Positions 52,765 through 62,399 of a DNA stretch of 64,000 nucleotides are shown here, one piece after another. Below the pieces are notes generated by a model. It was not told the DNA's origin and did no database searches. It worked only from the letters and a program-made list of their open reading frames with translations. This stretch comes from Paenibacillus castaneae (GTDB taxonomy: Bacteria; Bacillota; Bacilli; Paenibacillales; Paenibacillaceae). Position numbers and translations under genes: made by a program. How positions within the stretch are numbered: position 1 is the stretch's first letter; each line of letters opens with the position of its first letter. The stretch spans positions 723,272 to 787,271 of the forward strand of contig NZ_KZ614144.1 in the NCBI RefSeq assembly GCF_002884445.1, written 5' to 3'.

Positions 52765-54375
52765 TTGAGAAAGAAGTCGCAGAAATGGTTAGTGATGACA
52801 GCAGCTATCATACTTGTTGTATCCATCATAGCGGGCTGCAGCGGTAAAGCGAATGATCCAGTGAACAGTCCGTCCACAAGCAATACGGGTTCCAATGAGA
52901 AGCCGGCTGACAAGCCGAAGGATGAGCCCAAGAAAGACCCTGTTACATTGAAAATTGAGCTTTTCGATCGTAATAACACACCTGCTGGCGGCGACCCGAT
53001 TACAAACAACTTCTTCACGAAATACGTTCAAGAAAATTTCGGTGATCCGAACAACATTAAGATTGAATGGGTTACTGTACCTCGTTCTGAGGAGGTAGAC
53101 AAGCTGAATGTGCTTATGGCAGCGAACCAAGCGCCGGATTTGGTCTTTACATATGACACATCAACGGTAGAACGTTATGTTAGAGACGGTGGACTGACTG
53201 AGCTGGGACCTTATATTGATCAATTCGGAGAAAATCTGAAAAAAGTATTGAACGAAGACGTGCTCAGCTATGGCGTTTTCCAAGACAAGCAATATTCCAT
53301 TGTAGCTAAACGCGTCATCAGTGCGCAAGTATCGACATTTATTCGTCAGGATTGGCTCGATGAATTAAGTTTGCCTGTTCCAACTACAACGGATGAATTC
53401 TATGATACATTAGTTGCCTTCAAAAAGGCTAAACCCAAAGCAATCGCATACGGCGGACAAACAGACTTCTTCCATATGAGTGCGCTAAGATATTCCTTCT
53501 GGGAATGGGACAAAATATCCGATGAAGACTTATTTGCAAACCCTGATTGGGTAATGCCCGGCAACAAGAATGCATTCCAATTTCTCAACAAGCTGTACAA
53601 TGAAGGTTTAATCGATAAGGATTTCCCGCTGGGCATAGGGAAAGATACGAACCAGTTCCAGAAAAACATGGTGAACAGTCTAATTGGTGCTGGATCGACG
53701 AATACGAACGAGCCTGTCTACATGGGCTATTTAGCAGAATTAATGACGAATGATGCCAATGCTAAGATAACGTTGATCGACCCATTCAAGGATTCACGCG
53801 GCAAAACACCAAAGCCTTCCTATACGCCGAATGGTATTTATATAATCGTTCCGAAAACGAGCCAACGTGCGGAAGAAGTTGTGAAATATTTAGATTGGAT
53901 GTCAAAGCCTGAGAATATCGTCAGAATGCAGAACGGTACGGAAGGTGAAACTTTCGAATACGTAGATGGCATTCCGAAGACGCTTGATAATGACGCTGCC
54001 AAAAACCTGCTGTTCAACTACTTTGACTATTGCATTATTCTAAACGGCAAATATGTCAGCAACGATGATAATCTGTTGAATATCGCAGCTAATGCCTCAG
54101 ATCCGATCTACAAGGACTTCACCATTGCAAGTATCGATACGGGAAGCAAGGACGGAGTTGTTAAACCGCGCGTTCTGGCTCCGATAGAATCGGAAATAAA
54201 GCTTGCAACAACGTTGAAGAAGAAATCGGAAGAAGATATGTTCGTAAAAATAATTACAGCCAAACCAGAGAAATTTGATGCAGTCTATGAGGCGGAAGTC
54301 AAAGATTATATGAAAATTGGCGGCCAAGAAGTAATGGATGAGAAGAAAGCAAAGTACCAAGCTCAGTACAAATAA
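52765..54375 (+). CDS. Extracellular solute-binding lipoprotein, LplA-type
   Basis: 536 residues from TTG at 52765, behind AAAGGGAG. Lipobox IIAGC with Cys25, followed by a Ser/Asn/Lys/Pro-rich linker. Long (over 500 residues) family-1 binding protein with APDLVFTYDTSTVERYVRDG, FIRQDWLDELSLPVPTTTDE and NGIYIIVPKTSQRAEEVVKY. Captures an oligosaccharide for the preceding two permeases. Placed after the CE15 operon, it may import glucuronoxylan fragments. Confidence 0.88.
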   Translation: MRKKSQKWLVMTAAIILVVSIIAGCSGKANDPVNSPSTSNTGSNEKPADKPKDEPKKDPVTLKIELFDRNNTPAGGDPITNNFFTKYVQENFGDPNNIKIEWVTVPRSEEVDKLNVLMAANQAPDLVFTYDTSTVERYVRDGGLTELGPYIDQFGENLKKVLNEDVLSYGVFQDKQYSIVAKRVISAQVSTFIRQDWLDELSLPVPTTTDEFYDTLVAFKKAKPKAIAYGGQTDFFHMSALRYSFWEWDKISDEDLFANPDWVMPGNKNAFQFLNKLYNEGLIDKDFPLGIGKDTNQFQKNMVNSLIGAGSTNTNEPVYMGYLAELMTNDANAKITLIDPFKDSRGKTPKPSYTPNGIYIIVPKTSQRAEEVVKYLDWMSKPENIVRMQNGTEGETFEYVDGIPKTLDNDAAKNLLFNYFDYCIILNGKYVSNDDNLLNIAANASDPIYKDFTIASIDTGSKDGVVKPRVLAPIESEIKLATTLKKKSEEDMFVKIITAKPEKFDAVYEAEVKDYMKIGGQEVMDEKKAKYQAQYK

Positions 54376-54408
54376 AATACTGCGAGTATAAGAAATTAGA
54401 CTCATCAT

Positions 54409-54455
54409 AAATAGGAAGGGGCAAGGTCATAGACCTGCACCTTCCTATTTTTTGT
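54409..54455 (+). terminator. Terminator after the LplA-type gene
   Basis: AAATAGGAAGG (54409-54419) with CCTTCCTATTT (54440-54450), inner GGTC/GACC pairing, then TTTG. Confidence 0.85.
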
Positions 54456-54551
54456 TCCATTACTGCTAGCCTAAGGAAGTAAGCTTACACCAGCTTAGGA
54501 GCTTCGAAAATTCACGGAATATCCATATGCAGTAGCTCTTTCGAGTCATGC

Positions 54552-54575
54552 ATTTCCCCTTGCATTTGGGGGAAA
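54552..54575. promoter_or_regulatory. Palindrome upstream of bdbC
   Basis: TTTCCCC (54553-54559) and GGGGAAA (54569-54575) in the leader or promoter region of the next gene. Possible operator; no regulator known. Confidence 0.25.
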
Positions 54576-54618
54576 ATAATAAGTAAATGAGAGGTTTAAG
54601 AAAAGTGAGGAATGAGAT

Positions 54619-55050
54619 ATGAAACAAGAAGTAGATAAGAAAATATCGTTTTATTTATTCATTGCTTGGGCGGCGGCTGTTCTTGCTACAGCAGGCAGCT
54701 TATATATGAGCGAGGTAATGAAGTTTGCACCCTGCAGTCTATGTTGGTTCCAGCGCATATTTATGTACCCGCTTGCCATTATACTCGGAATAGCTTACTC
54801 GAAGGAGGATACAGGTATCGTCTCCTATGCACTGCCACTAGTTGTGATTGGAGGACTAATCTCGCTTTATCATACCGTGCTGCAGAAGCTTCCGCATGAC
54901 TCTAAGCTTGCTGCCTGCGGTCCTGTCTCCTGTCAAGGCGATTATTTGAACTGGTTTGGCTTTATTACGATTCCGATGCTGGCCCTTGTGGCTTTTATCA
55001 TTATTGCTGCAGCGCTTCTTCGCCTCAGAAAACTGGATCGATGCTCTTAA
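54619..55050 (+). CDS. bdbC: Thiol-disulfide oxidoreductase of the DsbB/BdbC family
   Basis: 143 residues, four membrane helices. Two cysteine pairs as in BdbC: Cys39-Cys42 ([11 protein letters not shown]) and Cys100-Cys105 (AACGPVSC). It passes electrons from extracytoplasmic thiol oxidases to quinone. The usual thioredoxin-like partner (bdbD) is not adjacent. RBS region GTGAGGAATGAG is only moderate. The next gene has its own promoter. Confidence 0.88.
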   Translation: MKQEVDKKISFYLFIAWAAAVLATAGSLYMSEVMKFAPCSLCWFQRIFMYPLAIILGIAYSKEDTGIVSYALPLVVIGGLISLYHTVLQKLPHDSKLAACGPVSCQGDYLNWFGFITIPMLALVAFIIIAAALLRLRKLDRCS

Positions 55051-55089
55051 TGCGGTATATTATTAAAAAAACTCATGAAATAGTAATAA

Positions 55090-55118
55090 TTGACATAAGT
55101 TAAAAGTGATTGTATAAT
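55090..55118 (+). promoter_or_regulatory. Consensus sigma-A promoter of the OsmC-type gene
   Basis: Perfect TTGACA (55090-55095) and TATAAT (55113-55118) with a 17-base spacer; the start should be near 55125. Confidence 0.85.
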
Positions 55119-55170
55119 ACCGAGTAAATAGGTTGGTTTTAGCGAGATTCTATTCAAAGGGGACTATACG

Positions 55171-55614
55171 ATGGCTATTCAAACTTTCAAAGCGACTGCA
55201 CATTTGCAAGATGGTGTTCAAGTCAAAACAAAATCTAGAAATTTTGAGTTGACAATCGATGAGCCGAAGAGCTTGGGCGGCACAGATACGGGGATGAACC
55301 CGGTCGAGGCGCTGCTTGCCTCATTAGGCGCCTGCCAGTCTATTGTTGCTAGAGTTTATGCTCAAAAGTTTGATGTGAAGCTTGATGATTTCAGTGTCGA
55401 TGTAGAAGGGGACATTGATCTTGATGGCTTTTTTGACAAGTCAGATGTCCGTCCAGGATATTCGGATATTAGATATACATTCCGAATCACAACAGATTCG
55501 CCTAAAGAGAAGGTTGAGAAGTTTGTTCGATTTTTGGAGAGCAAATGCCCAGTAGGCGACTCCATTGCAAATCCGGTAAATCTTACATTAAACAGTATCA
55601 TTATTGAGAATTAA
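55171..55614 (+). CDS. OsmC-family peroxiredoxin
   Basis: 147 residues. The two redox cysteines are Cys55 (SLGACQSIV) and Cys126 (ESKCPVGDS), with the Glu of MNPVEALLA in place. OsmC proteins reduce organic hydroperoxides in the cytoplasm; this one fits the YhfA/OsmC-like subgroup. Expressed from a full-consensus promoter, so probably abundant, and next to bdbC, another thiol-redox gene. GGGGA precedes the ATG. Confidence 0.88.
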   Translation: MAIQTFKATAHLQDGVQVKTKSRNFELTIDEPKSLGGTDTGMNPVEALLASLGACQSIVARVYAQKFDVKLDDFSVDVEGDIDLDGFFDKSDVRPGYSDIRYTFRITTDSPKEKVEKFVRFLESKCPVGDSIANPVNLTLNSIIIEN

Positions 55615-55805
55615 ATGATTACTGAACTAATCTTAAGCATACAGCCATATTCTTGACGAAAATTACATATGATCAGCAATTGAAAGCTCCCTACAACAGA
55701 CGGCGTTTTCTTCGAGAGAAGAGGATGAGATGGTCAGGAATGGGGAGTTTTTTTTGGGTGCTTCGACCTGTATGCAGAAGAGTTCATCACAAGGAGGCTA
55801 ATAAA

Positions 55806-56666
55806 TTGATAACAAAAATGGGTAATAAAATAGGTGAGGGCGGCTGCTCCGAAATTTTTGAATGGGAAAATGCTAATCAAATTATCAAATTAGCAAGAGA
55901 TAATACAGACTATCACGCGATGAAACAAGAGTATGATAACAGCCGAATGGCATGGGAGAATGGTCTATCTGTCCCTCAACCCATTGCGCTTGTAGACATG
56001 GAGGGCCGGCCGGGAATCGTTTTTGAACGTATTTATGGAGAGACGATGATGGAACGCTTTGTTAAGAAAGCAATGGAACGAGGAGATGAAGAAGAAGCTT
56101 CTACTGAGCACGGTGAATACAACGATATACGATTAACGGCGCAGGTATTAAGTGAAATCCATAATAAGCCGGGCCTTCGTATGCCTTCACAAAGAGAGGC
56201 TATAAAAAATTCCATTAACAGTGTTGATTATTTGAGCAAGGATGAAAAAGCAGCTGTTATCTCCCTATTGGAAGATTTGCCTGTAAAAAATCAACTCTGT
56301 CATGGAGATCCCAATCCGAGAAATATGCTTCTACGAAATGGCAAAGCTGTTGTCATTGATTGGATGAATGCTTCCATAGGCAATCCAGAAGCCGATCTAG
56401 CGGAATATATTATCATGTTTAGATATGCTATCTTGCCAGATTATTACCCAAAGGAAATAACGAGTCATTTGGATTCCAATAGAGAGGCTATTATTAATGC
56501 GTTTGTCGAAGAATATACCCGTTTAGCAGGAATCACTTCGAATGAAATAGATGCTTGGATTGCCCCAATTGCTGCTCGTAAATTAAGCGCTGATGGCATA
56601 TCAGAAGAAGAAAAAATCTTACTTATTCATGAAATTAGAAGAAGGCTTCAGGAACAAAAAGATTGA
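55806..56666 (+). CDS. APH-fold phosphotransferase
   Basis: 286 residues from TTG at 55806, eight bases after AAGGAGG; the open frame back to 55653 lacks a ribosome site. Features: N-lobe glycine loop GNKIGEGGCSEIFEW, Lys in QIIKLARDN, catalytic loop LCHGDPNPRNMLL (HxDxxxxN) and metal Asp in VIDWMNASIGNPEADLAEY. Substrate unknown; the family includes aminoglycoside and choline/thiamine-type kinases. A second APH-fold gene follows, then an MFS gene, suggesting a small-molecule or resistance locus. Confidence 0.8.
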   Translation: MITKMGNKIGEGGCSEIFEWENANQIIKLARDNTDYHAMKQEYDNSRMAWENGLSVPQPIALVDMEGRPGIVFERIYGETMMERFVKKAMERGDEEEASTEHGEYNDIRLTAQVLSEIHNKPGLRMPSQREAIKNSINSVDYLSKDEKAAVISLLEDLPVKNQLCHGDPNPRNMLLRNGKAVVIDWMNASIGNPEADLAEYIIMFRYAILPDYYPKEITSHLDSNREAIINAFVEEYTRLAGITSNEIDAWIAPIAARKLSADGISEEEKILLIHEIRRRLQEQKD

Positions 56667-56849
56667 GTTCATCTGGAAATAAGATGTCTGAGGGCAAAAA
56701 TCGGCTTTATTGTTAACTGTAAAACCTCCCTCTAATTCGCTTAATTCTACTCGCGCACCTGACTTATATAAAATTCCTACATCTAATTTAGCTGTATTCA
56801 ATGAAGTGGCAGAATTTTATATAAATCTATGAGAACAAAGGAGGAGACT

Positions 56850-57854
56850 ATGGAGGAAAAAATCGATGAGCTCATTCGTCATTATTTTAAAGATCATCCC
56901 AGCTATGAAATGGAACCCGTTCCATTCGGCCTCACCAATCTTACCAAATTGATTAGAATCAATGAGGAAAAATATATAGCACGTATTTATAATCCGCATA
57001 CCAAAAGTGAGCAGAGCATTAGGCTGGAATCAAACATAACTTCGTTTTTAAGTCAGATGAATCTTTCATTCAAAGTACCTGTATTTTTGCAAACGTTAAC
57101 TGGTGAAGAGTACATCGAATTCGCTGATGGGACGTTTGGGGCTTTGATTGCTTTTCTTGAGGGTAGTGTTCCTGAATTGACAACGTTGCAGCATGCTGCT
57201 GACTTTGGCAGAGTTGTGGGAGAAATTTCTGCTGCTTTGGACCAATATAATACGGATCGGCTTGAGTACCGTGGAATATCTTTTTTGGATATTTATGCAC
57301 TTCACCCCCTTGCTAGTGTGGAGAATGTAAAGTCTTTTATGGAACAGCCGCCTTTTCATATTCCGGAAGCAAATCTGAAGTTTTATCGAGAAATGATATT
57401 GTTAGTGAACCAATCTATTAATCAGCTAAAGGAACTGCCTTTTCAACTGGTTCATCATGATTTATTGATCTTCAACTTATTAGCCAAGGATAACCAAATT
57501 GGAGCCGTGCTGGACTTTGATTTCACTTCGATAGACGTTAGCTTCATGGAGCTCGCTATTAGCCTTAATCATGTTCTGCAAATGGCTGATGGCAATCTAG
57601 TGATGACGGAAGCATTCATAAAAGGGTATGGAGCCTATCGCAAGGGCTCATCACAAGAAATAAAACAGCTTCAGCTTTTAACGCAGGTTTATCACCTGGC
57701 CATTCTGCATATTTATATTGGTCAACATTATGCAGGAGGGCAAGAAGTCGAGCAAAACTTCAATTATATTCTCAATCAATTCTTCGATAGAAATGAATGG
57801 CTGAATCAGAATCAATCAACTATGCAGCAGCTGCTTGAATCATACATTCTTTAG
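56850..57854 (+). CDS. APH/homoserine-kinase-type phosphotransferase
   Basis: 334 residues from ATG at 56850, behind AAAGGAGGAG. The kinase fold is seen in FGLTNLTKLIRINEEKYIAR, catalytic loop LVHHDLLIFNLLAKD and metal Asp in AVLDFDFTSIDVSFMELAI. Closer to the ThrB/HSK2-YtmP-type branch than to the preceding APH, so not a simple duplication. The MFS gene begins 39 bases after it, and the two are likely co-transcribed. Substrate unknown. Confidence 0.78.
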   Translation: MEEKIDELIRHYFKDHPSYEMEPVPFGLTNLTKLIRINEEKYIARIYNPHTKSEQSIRLESNITSFLSQMNLSFKVPVFLQTLTGEEYIEFADGTFGALIAFLEGSVPELTTLQHAADFGRVVGEISAALDQYNTDRLEYRGISFLDIYALHPLASVENVKSFMEQPPFHIPEANLKFYREMILLVNQSINQLKELPFQLVHHDLLIFNLLAKDNQIGAVLDFDFTSIDVSFMELAISLNHVLQMADGNLVMTEAFIKGYGAYRKGSSQEIKQLQLLTQVYHLAILHIYIGQHYAGGQEVEQNFNYILNQFFDRNEWLNQNQSTMQQLLESYIL

Positions 57855-57893
57855 TTATACAGATGGTTTTTTTTTGAGCAAGGGGGAAGCAGG

Positions 57894-59153
57894 ATGTGGT
57901 TTAAGGAGCCGAAGTATGCTTGGTTTATTGTAAGTTTTTTATGGTTATTTGGGTTTCTTGGTTCAATTGGGAGAATAATTGTTCAATATTACCAAGGCCC
58001 TATAACACAAGAACTTGATATTTCGAGAGGGTTTTTGGGTTATGCGTGGTCTGCCAGTATATTGATCGGCTCCTTCTGTGCTCCATTTGGCGGTTGGTTA
58101 ACGGATAAGTATGGCTACAAAATGACCATGATAATGGGAAGTGTTTTGGGGGTTATTTCAGCAGCTGTCATTTTGGTTTTTCAGCATCCTGCGGGGTATT
58201 TTATCGGATTTGGTATTCTAGGCGGTTTGGCAGGCATAGGGGCAAGTACAAGTTATGTGATCGTGACCGAATGGTTTCAGCATCACAGAGCTAAGGCGTT
58301 GATGATCATCAGCAGTGCAGGCTCCATAGGTTTGGCTGCGCTCACCCCTGTATTTGTTCGGAACGAATCTTGGCTTACATGGATGACAGCTTACAAGATT
58401 TCTATCGCTGTAGGAATATGTTTTATTATGCTTACTTCTTTCATTGTTAAAAACGGCGGAACTCCGAGCAAAAAGACGGTTGAAGATAGCCTTCTTAAGG
58501 AAGAGAATTTAAATCAAACCAAGCCTAGACAAGGCCTAAAATTAATAAATGCTATAAAAGCTTTTCCGAGCTATCTTCGCAATCCTGTTTTAGTGGTAGT
58601 TATATTTGCCTTATTCACCTGCGGCTTTAGTATGGGGACAGTTGAAATGCATCTTATGGCGATTCAGCAAACAGCACATGTTTCTCATACGATGTTTATT
58701 GCATCGCTAAGTATTTTAGGGATTTTGGAGCTTGTAGGCGGATTTGTATTTGCAGTGCTTCTCGACAAAATGCCGCGTGCGATTGCGCTGGGCTGTTTGT
58801 ATTTAATTAGAACGGTCGCTTTTTCTATATTGTTTGCTTCTCTTTATTTATCTCCTGTATTATTTACATTGATTTTTGGCGCTACTTATCTTGGAGCTAT
58901 TCCAGGAGGCATTCTTCTTGCCGGCGAAAGTATCAAAACAAAATCAATCGGCCTTCAAACCGGTATATTATTGTTTTTCCATCAATTAGGCGGGGTGGCT
59001 GCTGCTATAACAGGCGGTTTGAATTATGATCTATTCCATAACTATCAAGCACTTATTGCAATCAATATTGCGTTAAGCTTGGTAAGCGGCATAGGGTATA
59101 TTGTTGTACATAAATATGCTGCTGTTGTGCGGAATCGCAATATGCACGCGTAG
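57894..59153 (+). CDS. MFS transporter (OxlT/monocarboxylate-like branch)
   Basis: 419 residues, 12 helices, behind AAGGGGGAAG. The MFS loop motif is GGWLTDKYGYKM after helix 2; the start WFIVSFLWLFGFLGSIGRIIV and GASTSYVIVTEWFQHHRAKALM fit the oxalate/formate antiporter-like and monocarboxylate branch. Downstream of the two phosphotransferases. Substrate unknown. Confidence 0.84.
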   Translation: MWFKEPKYAWFIVSFLWLFGFLGSIGRIIVQYYQGPITQELDISRGFLGYAWSASILIGSFCAPFGGWLTDKYGYKMTMIMGSVLGVISAAVILVFQHPAGYFIGFGILGGLAGIGASTSYVIVTEWFQHHRAKALMIISSAGSIGLAALTPVFVRNESWLTWMTAYKISIAVGICFIMLTSFIVKNGGTPSKKTVEDSLLKEENLNQTKPRQGLKLINAIKAFPSYLRNPVLVVVIFALFTCGFSMGTVEMHLMAIQQTAHVSHTMFIASLSILGILELVGGFVFAVLLDKMPRAIALGCLYLIRTVAFSILFASLYLSPVLFTLIFGATYLGAIPGGILLAGESIKTKSIGLQTGILLFFHQLGGVAAAITGGLNYDLFHNYQALIAINIALSLVSGIGYIVVHKYAAVVRNRNMHA

Positions 59154-59159
59154 ATCATA

Positions 59160-59192
59160 ATAGGGAGCCTCCTTGGCAAGGAGGCTCCCTAT
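59160..59192. terminator. Bidirectional terminator between MFS and proline-rich genes
   Basis: Perfect 15-bp stem ATAGGGAGCCTCCTT / AAGGAGGCTCCCTAT with a GGC loop. Confidence 0.85.
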
Positions 59193-59201
59193 TTGCTGTG
59201 C

Positions 59202-59411
59202 TCACTTTTGGGGATTGGGAGGCATCTCAGTCGGTGGAGAGGGTTGAATTTCCGGCGGAATATCCGGCTGAATCTCCGGAGCAGGTGTAGGGATAACCTC
59301 AGGAACAGTAGGATTTGGTATAATCTCGGGTGCATCAGGCGGAACAATTTCAGGTTCACGCGCAGGAATGCGGCTCGGAATCTCATCAGGCTTGTTCTCG
59401 TTGAATGTCAT
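59202..59411 (-). CDS. Proline-rich repeat small protein
   Basis: 69 residues from ATG at 59411, behind AAAGGAGAGG. About a third of the residues are Pro, with repeated P-E-I-x-P and P-E-x-x-P units (for example PEIIPNPTVPEVIPTPAPE). Acidic, with no signal peptide or helix. The good ribosome site and own stem-loop support a real gene. Function unknown; likely an extended polyproline structure. Confidence 0.6.
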   Translation of the reverse strand: MTFNENKPDEIPSRIPAREPEIVPPDAPEIIPNPTVPEVIPTPAPEIQPDIPPEIQPSPPTEMPPNPQK

Positions 59412-59836
59412 CGTAATCCTCTCCTTTGGCTATAGATATATAAACTATTACCCAAATAGGCAGCTTTCTAACATGTGATGGAATGACAAGGGGAGTGCAA
59501 CTGGAGAAATTAATAACATTACATAACAAATCCAATGATTTTGCGGTCCGCAAAAGATACATCGGGAAATACGAGTGGTAGTTTCGTTATCTTTTAAATT
59601 AGTATAAAAATGTAATGATTATATATATTTCAAGATTGGATGTACATTTAACATAGTCGAGTTAATTGATAAAGGAATTTCAATTAGAAGATGTGATGCG
59701 AAAGAGATGGGAACAAAAATAACAAAAATATGTTTTAATTTACAATATATGCATGATAGTATGAGCATAACGAATAACAAGTTATCTCATAAGAGCAAGA
59801 TTAGCTGATTATTGTAAAAGGAGCTGCGTAATACAT
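59412..59836. other. AT-rich intergenic gap, no clear element
   Basis: 425 bases between the divergent proline-rich and binding-protein genes. I see only the two ribosome sites at its ends; no convincing promoter pair, RNA fold or ORF. Confidence 0.5.
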
Positions 59837-60955
59837 ATGATGCAGAAAAGCTTTAGGGTGTTATCATTACCTCTCCTACTGATTCTATTGCTGACTACTT
59901 CTTGTCAAAATAACATCATTCCCGTAGGAATCAATGAGAAGGAGAATCTTCAGGGAACACTAAGGATCGGATTATACAGCGGCAATACGTGGAGAAACAA
60001 GTCTTATGAAGTAGGCAGCAGGGGATACTACCAAATACAAGAGAAAATGAAAGAATTCATAAAGCAGAATTGGGATGGTGCATTTGCACAAGTAATAGAT
60101 AAAGCTAGATTGAATGGTGAAGCGTATCTGCTGCCGGTTAGAAGTGATCCCCTCGTGGTCTACTATAACCAAGCATTGCTAGATAGTCAGGCTATTCAAG
60201 CTCCGCAAGAGGGGTGGACCTGGGAAAGCTATGCACAAATGGCGGATATGCTTAACAAGGCGAATATCCCAGTTGGCATACCGTTTGATCCCAATTCAAT
60301 CGAGCCGGTCGTACAAAGCTTCGGAGGAGTCATGTCCTCTCCTGATAATGGCAAGGCAGTCGGCTACTTAGACAGTGATGCGACTACAGTCGCATTCAGT
60401 CGATATCTGAAACTGATGCCTAAGCTTACGGGCATGCTGATTCAGCCAAAGCAGCAGCCAGGACTCGGTTTTGCCCGAGCTTCCTATTTGGTTGGCTTGC
60501 TAGGCGACCAACAGTCGGATTACCGCCTTGCTCCGATGCCTGTTTCCGAAGATGGGACAAAGCACAATAACAGCTTGCTTACGGGTCTCGCTATCTCGAA
60601 AGACTCAGAAAACAAAGAGCTCGCATGGAAGCTGCTTCAGTTCATTGCAGGTGATTCCAACGATACCGCTATGTCCTTCATCGCGGATAATACGCTGCGG
60701 ATGCAGGAGGCATCTCCAGCAATCGAGCAATCGAAGTGGCAGGAGCTGGTGGAGCTTGTGAAACGAGAAGCGACGAATGCCGTACCAGCTGCTTATGATA
60801 TGGTCGTAGGTCTGTCAGGCTCCTATGGAAATGGACAATTTCCTATTCGTTCACCAGAGCAATTGGAAAGCATTCGCGAAGGCGGAGCAAAGCAACTGCT
60901 AGAAGAATGGGCGAGAGATATTGATGCAGGGATTTCAGTCATTTACAAAAAGTAG
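59837..60955 (+). CDS. Extracellular solute-binding lipoprotein with internal deletion
   Basis: 372 residues. Lipobox LTTSC with Cys23. Clear paralog of the next gene: both share LPVRSDP-(L/M)-(V/I)-VYY, GWTWE/ND, GYLDSDATTVAF/GYLDSEATIKAF and LAPMPV. Compared with it, about 55 residues are missing between MKEFIKQ and NWDGAF, that is, most of the first-lobe segment after beta-strand 2, removed in frame. The binding fold may therefore be incomplete. No permease nearby. GGAGC precedes the start. Confidence 0.82.
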   Translation: MMQKSFRVLSLPLLLILLLTTSCQNNIIPVGINEKENLQGTLRIGLYSGNTWRNKSYEVGSRGYYQIQEKMKEFIKQNWDGAFAQVIDKARLNGEAYLLPVRSDPLVVYYNQALLDSQAIQAPQEGWTWESYAQMADMLNKANIPVGIPFDPNSIEPVVQSFGGVMSSPDNGKAVGYLDSDATTVAFSRYLKLMPKLTGMLIQPKQQPGLGFARASYLVGLLGDQQSDYRLAPMPVSEDGTKHNNSLLTGLAISKDSENKELAWKLLQFIAGDSNDTAMSFIADNTLRMQEASPAIEQSKWQELVELVKREATNAVPAAYDMVVGLSGSYGNGQFPIRSPEQLESIREGGAKQLLEEWARDIDAGISVIYKK

Positions 60956-61069
60956 AAACCATCAACTTTATCCGTAATACCGACAACTGCTCTCGAATGC
61001 TATGTTCTGGAGCACTTGCCTGTTGGAACAATAACGGCCTGTTCACTTTTCGCAGAGGAGGGGTTGTGA

Positions 61070-62356
61070 ATGAGAAATAGAAAACGGAACACTTTTTTAA
61101 TAGTGATCCTGATAATGTTGATCCTATTGTCAGCATGTCAGAAACAGTCCATCGGGATCGAAGATAAAAAGTTATCCGGCACGATACGAATTGCTCTTAG
61201 CAGCGGGACGAAGGGGGGCGGCTGGCCTGCCCACACTTTAGGTGAATCTGATAATGGACCTATTTATGATAAAATCAGGGCATTTGTGAAAGATCATCCT
61301 AATGTGAATGTGGAGATCATCGGCATTGATTTCGTAACGAATCAGCCATCCACGATACCGCAAGATCCTTTCCCAGATATTATTGAGCTGGCACCAAATC
61401 AAATTCGCTGGATCGCTCAAGGAGAATTAGAAAATTTAGATGGTCTGGCGCAAGTATCGAACTGGACTGAGGCGTATACGAAGTTAGTCGAGAAGACGCA
61501 GGTTGATGGAAGCACATGGGCACTTCCAGTCAGAAGCGACCCAATGATTGTTTATTATGATAGCTCCGTATTCCAACAGCTTAACCTAGTCGCCCCAAGC
61601 GATGGATGGACATGGAATGACTTTTTATCCGTGTCTATGAGTCTGGCTAATAGTGGTTATAGTACGGATATTCCGGATCAGTTTGATGCTGTTGAGCACA
61701 TTATTGGAGGGCTAGGCGGAAGCTATGTTTCAAAGGATGGGAAGCAATTTCATGGATATCTGGACAGCGAAGCAACTATAAAAGCTTTTGAACAATATGT
61801 TGCTTCAATACGTACCCAATATGTGAATAAGAAAGCGAAAAGCGCACAGACAGCACTCGGCATGAGCAGAGCTTCAGATCTATATCCATTATTTAAGCAA
61901 GGGGATGTGATTAAGCTCGCACCGATGCCTGTGTTTCCGGATGGTCAGAAGTATAATACGATGCTAACGACAGGACTGGCGTTATCGAGTGCCTCGAAGA
62001 ACAAAGAAGCGGCGACAGAATTGCTGAAAGCGATTGTGGGAGGGAATGAGGAGGATGCCGTACGGTTTGCTAATTATAATGCATTAGTTATTAATGATCC
62101 TCGCTATTATACGAAGGCTCCTGCACAGTTCGAGGAGCTGCTGTGGTATATGGGGCTTGAAACAGCAGTAGCGATACCATCCACCTTTCAGATGAATTCG
62201 GATACTCGCAACCACTACGGTGTTTTAAATCTTCATTCGCAGCAATTTGCGGAAGCTTACCCCAATGTATTCATTGAGGGAAAGGAAAAGCAGACATTGG
62301 AACAGTTGGCCGCATTCATTGATTCACTTTTTCCTACACTCAAAGGCAAATGGTAG
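61070..62356 (+). CDS. Extracellular solute-binding lipoprotein (family 1)
   Basis: 428 residues behind GAGGAGGGG. Lipobox LLSAC with Cys23. Full-length family-1 fold, including the segment missing in its upstream paralog (NVNVEIIGIDFV through ELAPNQIRWIAQGELEN). Orphan: no permease or ATPase in the neighbourhood, so it may deliver to a distant importer or act as a sensor for a kinase. Confidence 0.85.
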   Translation: MRNRKRNTFLIVILIMLILLSACQKQSIGIEDKKLSGTIRIALSSGTKGGGWPAHTLGESDNGPIYDKIRAFVKDHPNVNVEIIGIDFVTNQPSTIPQDPFPDIIELAPNQIRWIAQGELENLDGLAQVSNWTEAYTKLVEKTQVDGSTWALPVRSDPMIVYYDSSVFQQLNLVAPSDGWTWNDFLSVSMSLANSGYSTDIPDQFDAVEHIIGGLGGSYVSKDGKQFHGYLDSEATIKAFEQYVASIRTQYVNKKAKSAQTALGMSRASDLYPLFKQGDVIKLAPMPVFPDGQKYNTMLTTGLALSSASKNKEAATELLKAIVGGNEEDAVRFANYNALVINDPRYYTKAPAQFEELLWYMGLETAVAIPSTFQMNSDTRNHYGVLNLHSQQFAEAYPNVFIEGKEKQTLEQLAAFIDSLFPTLKGKW

Positions 62357-62399
62357 CTGGAAGGAATGCTTTGTTTAATAATAGGATAGGAGATTCATT

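Noticed and set aside
55653..55805. N-terminal extension of the first APH-type gene
   Set aside because: Basic, Trp/Arg-rich sequence with no ribosome site; TTG at 55806 has AAGGAGG at ideal distance and fits the family length.
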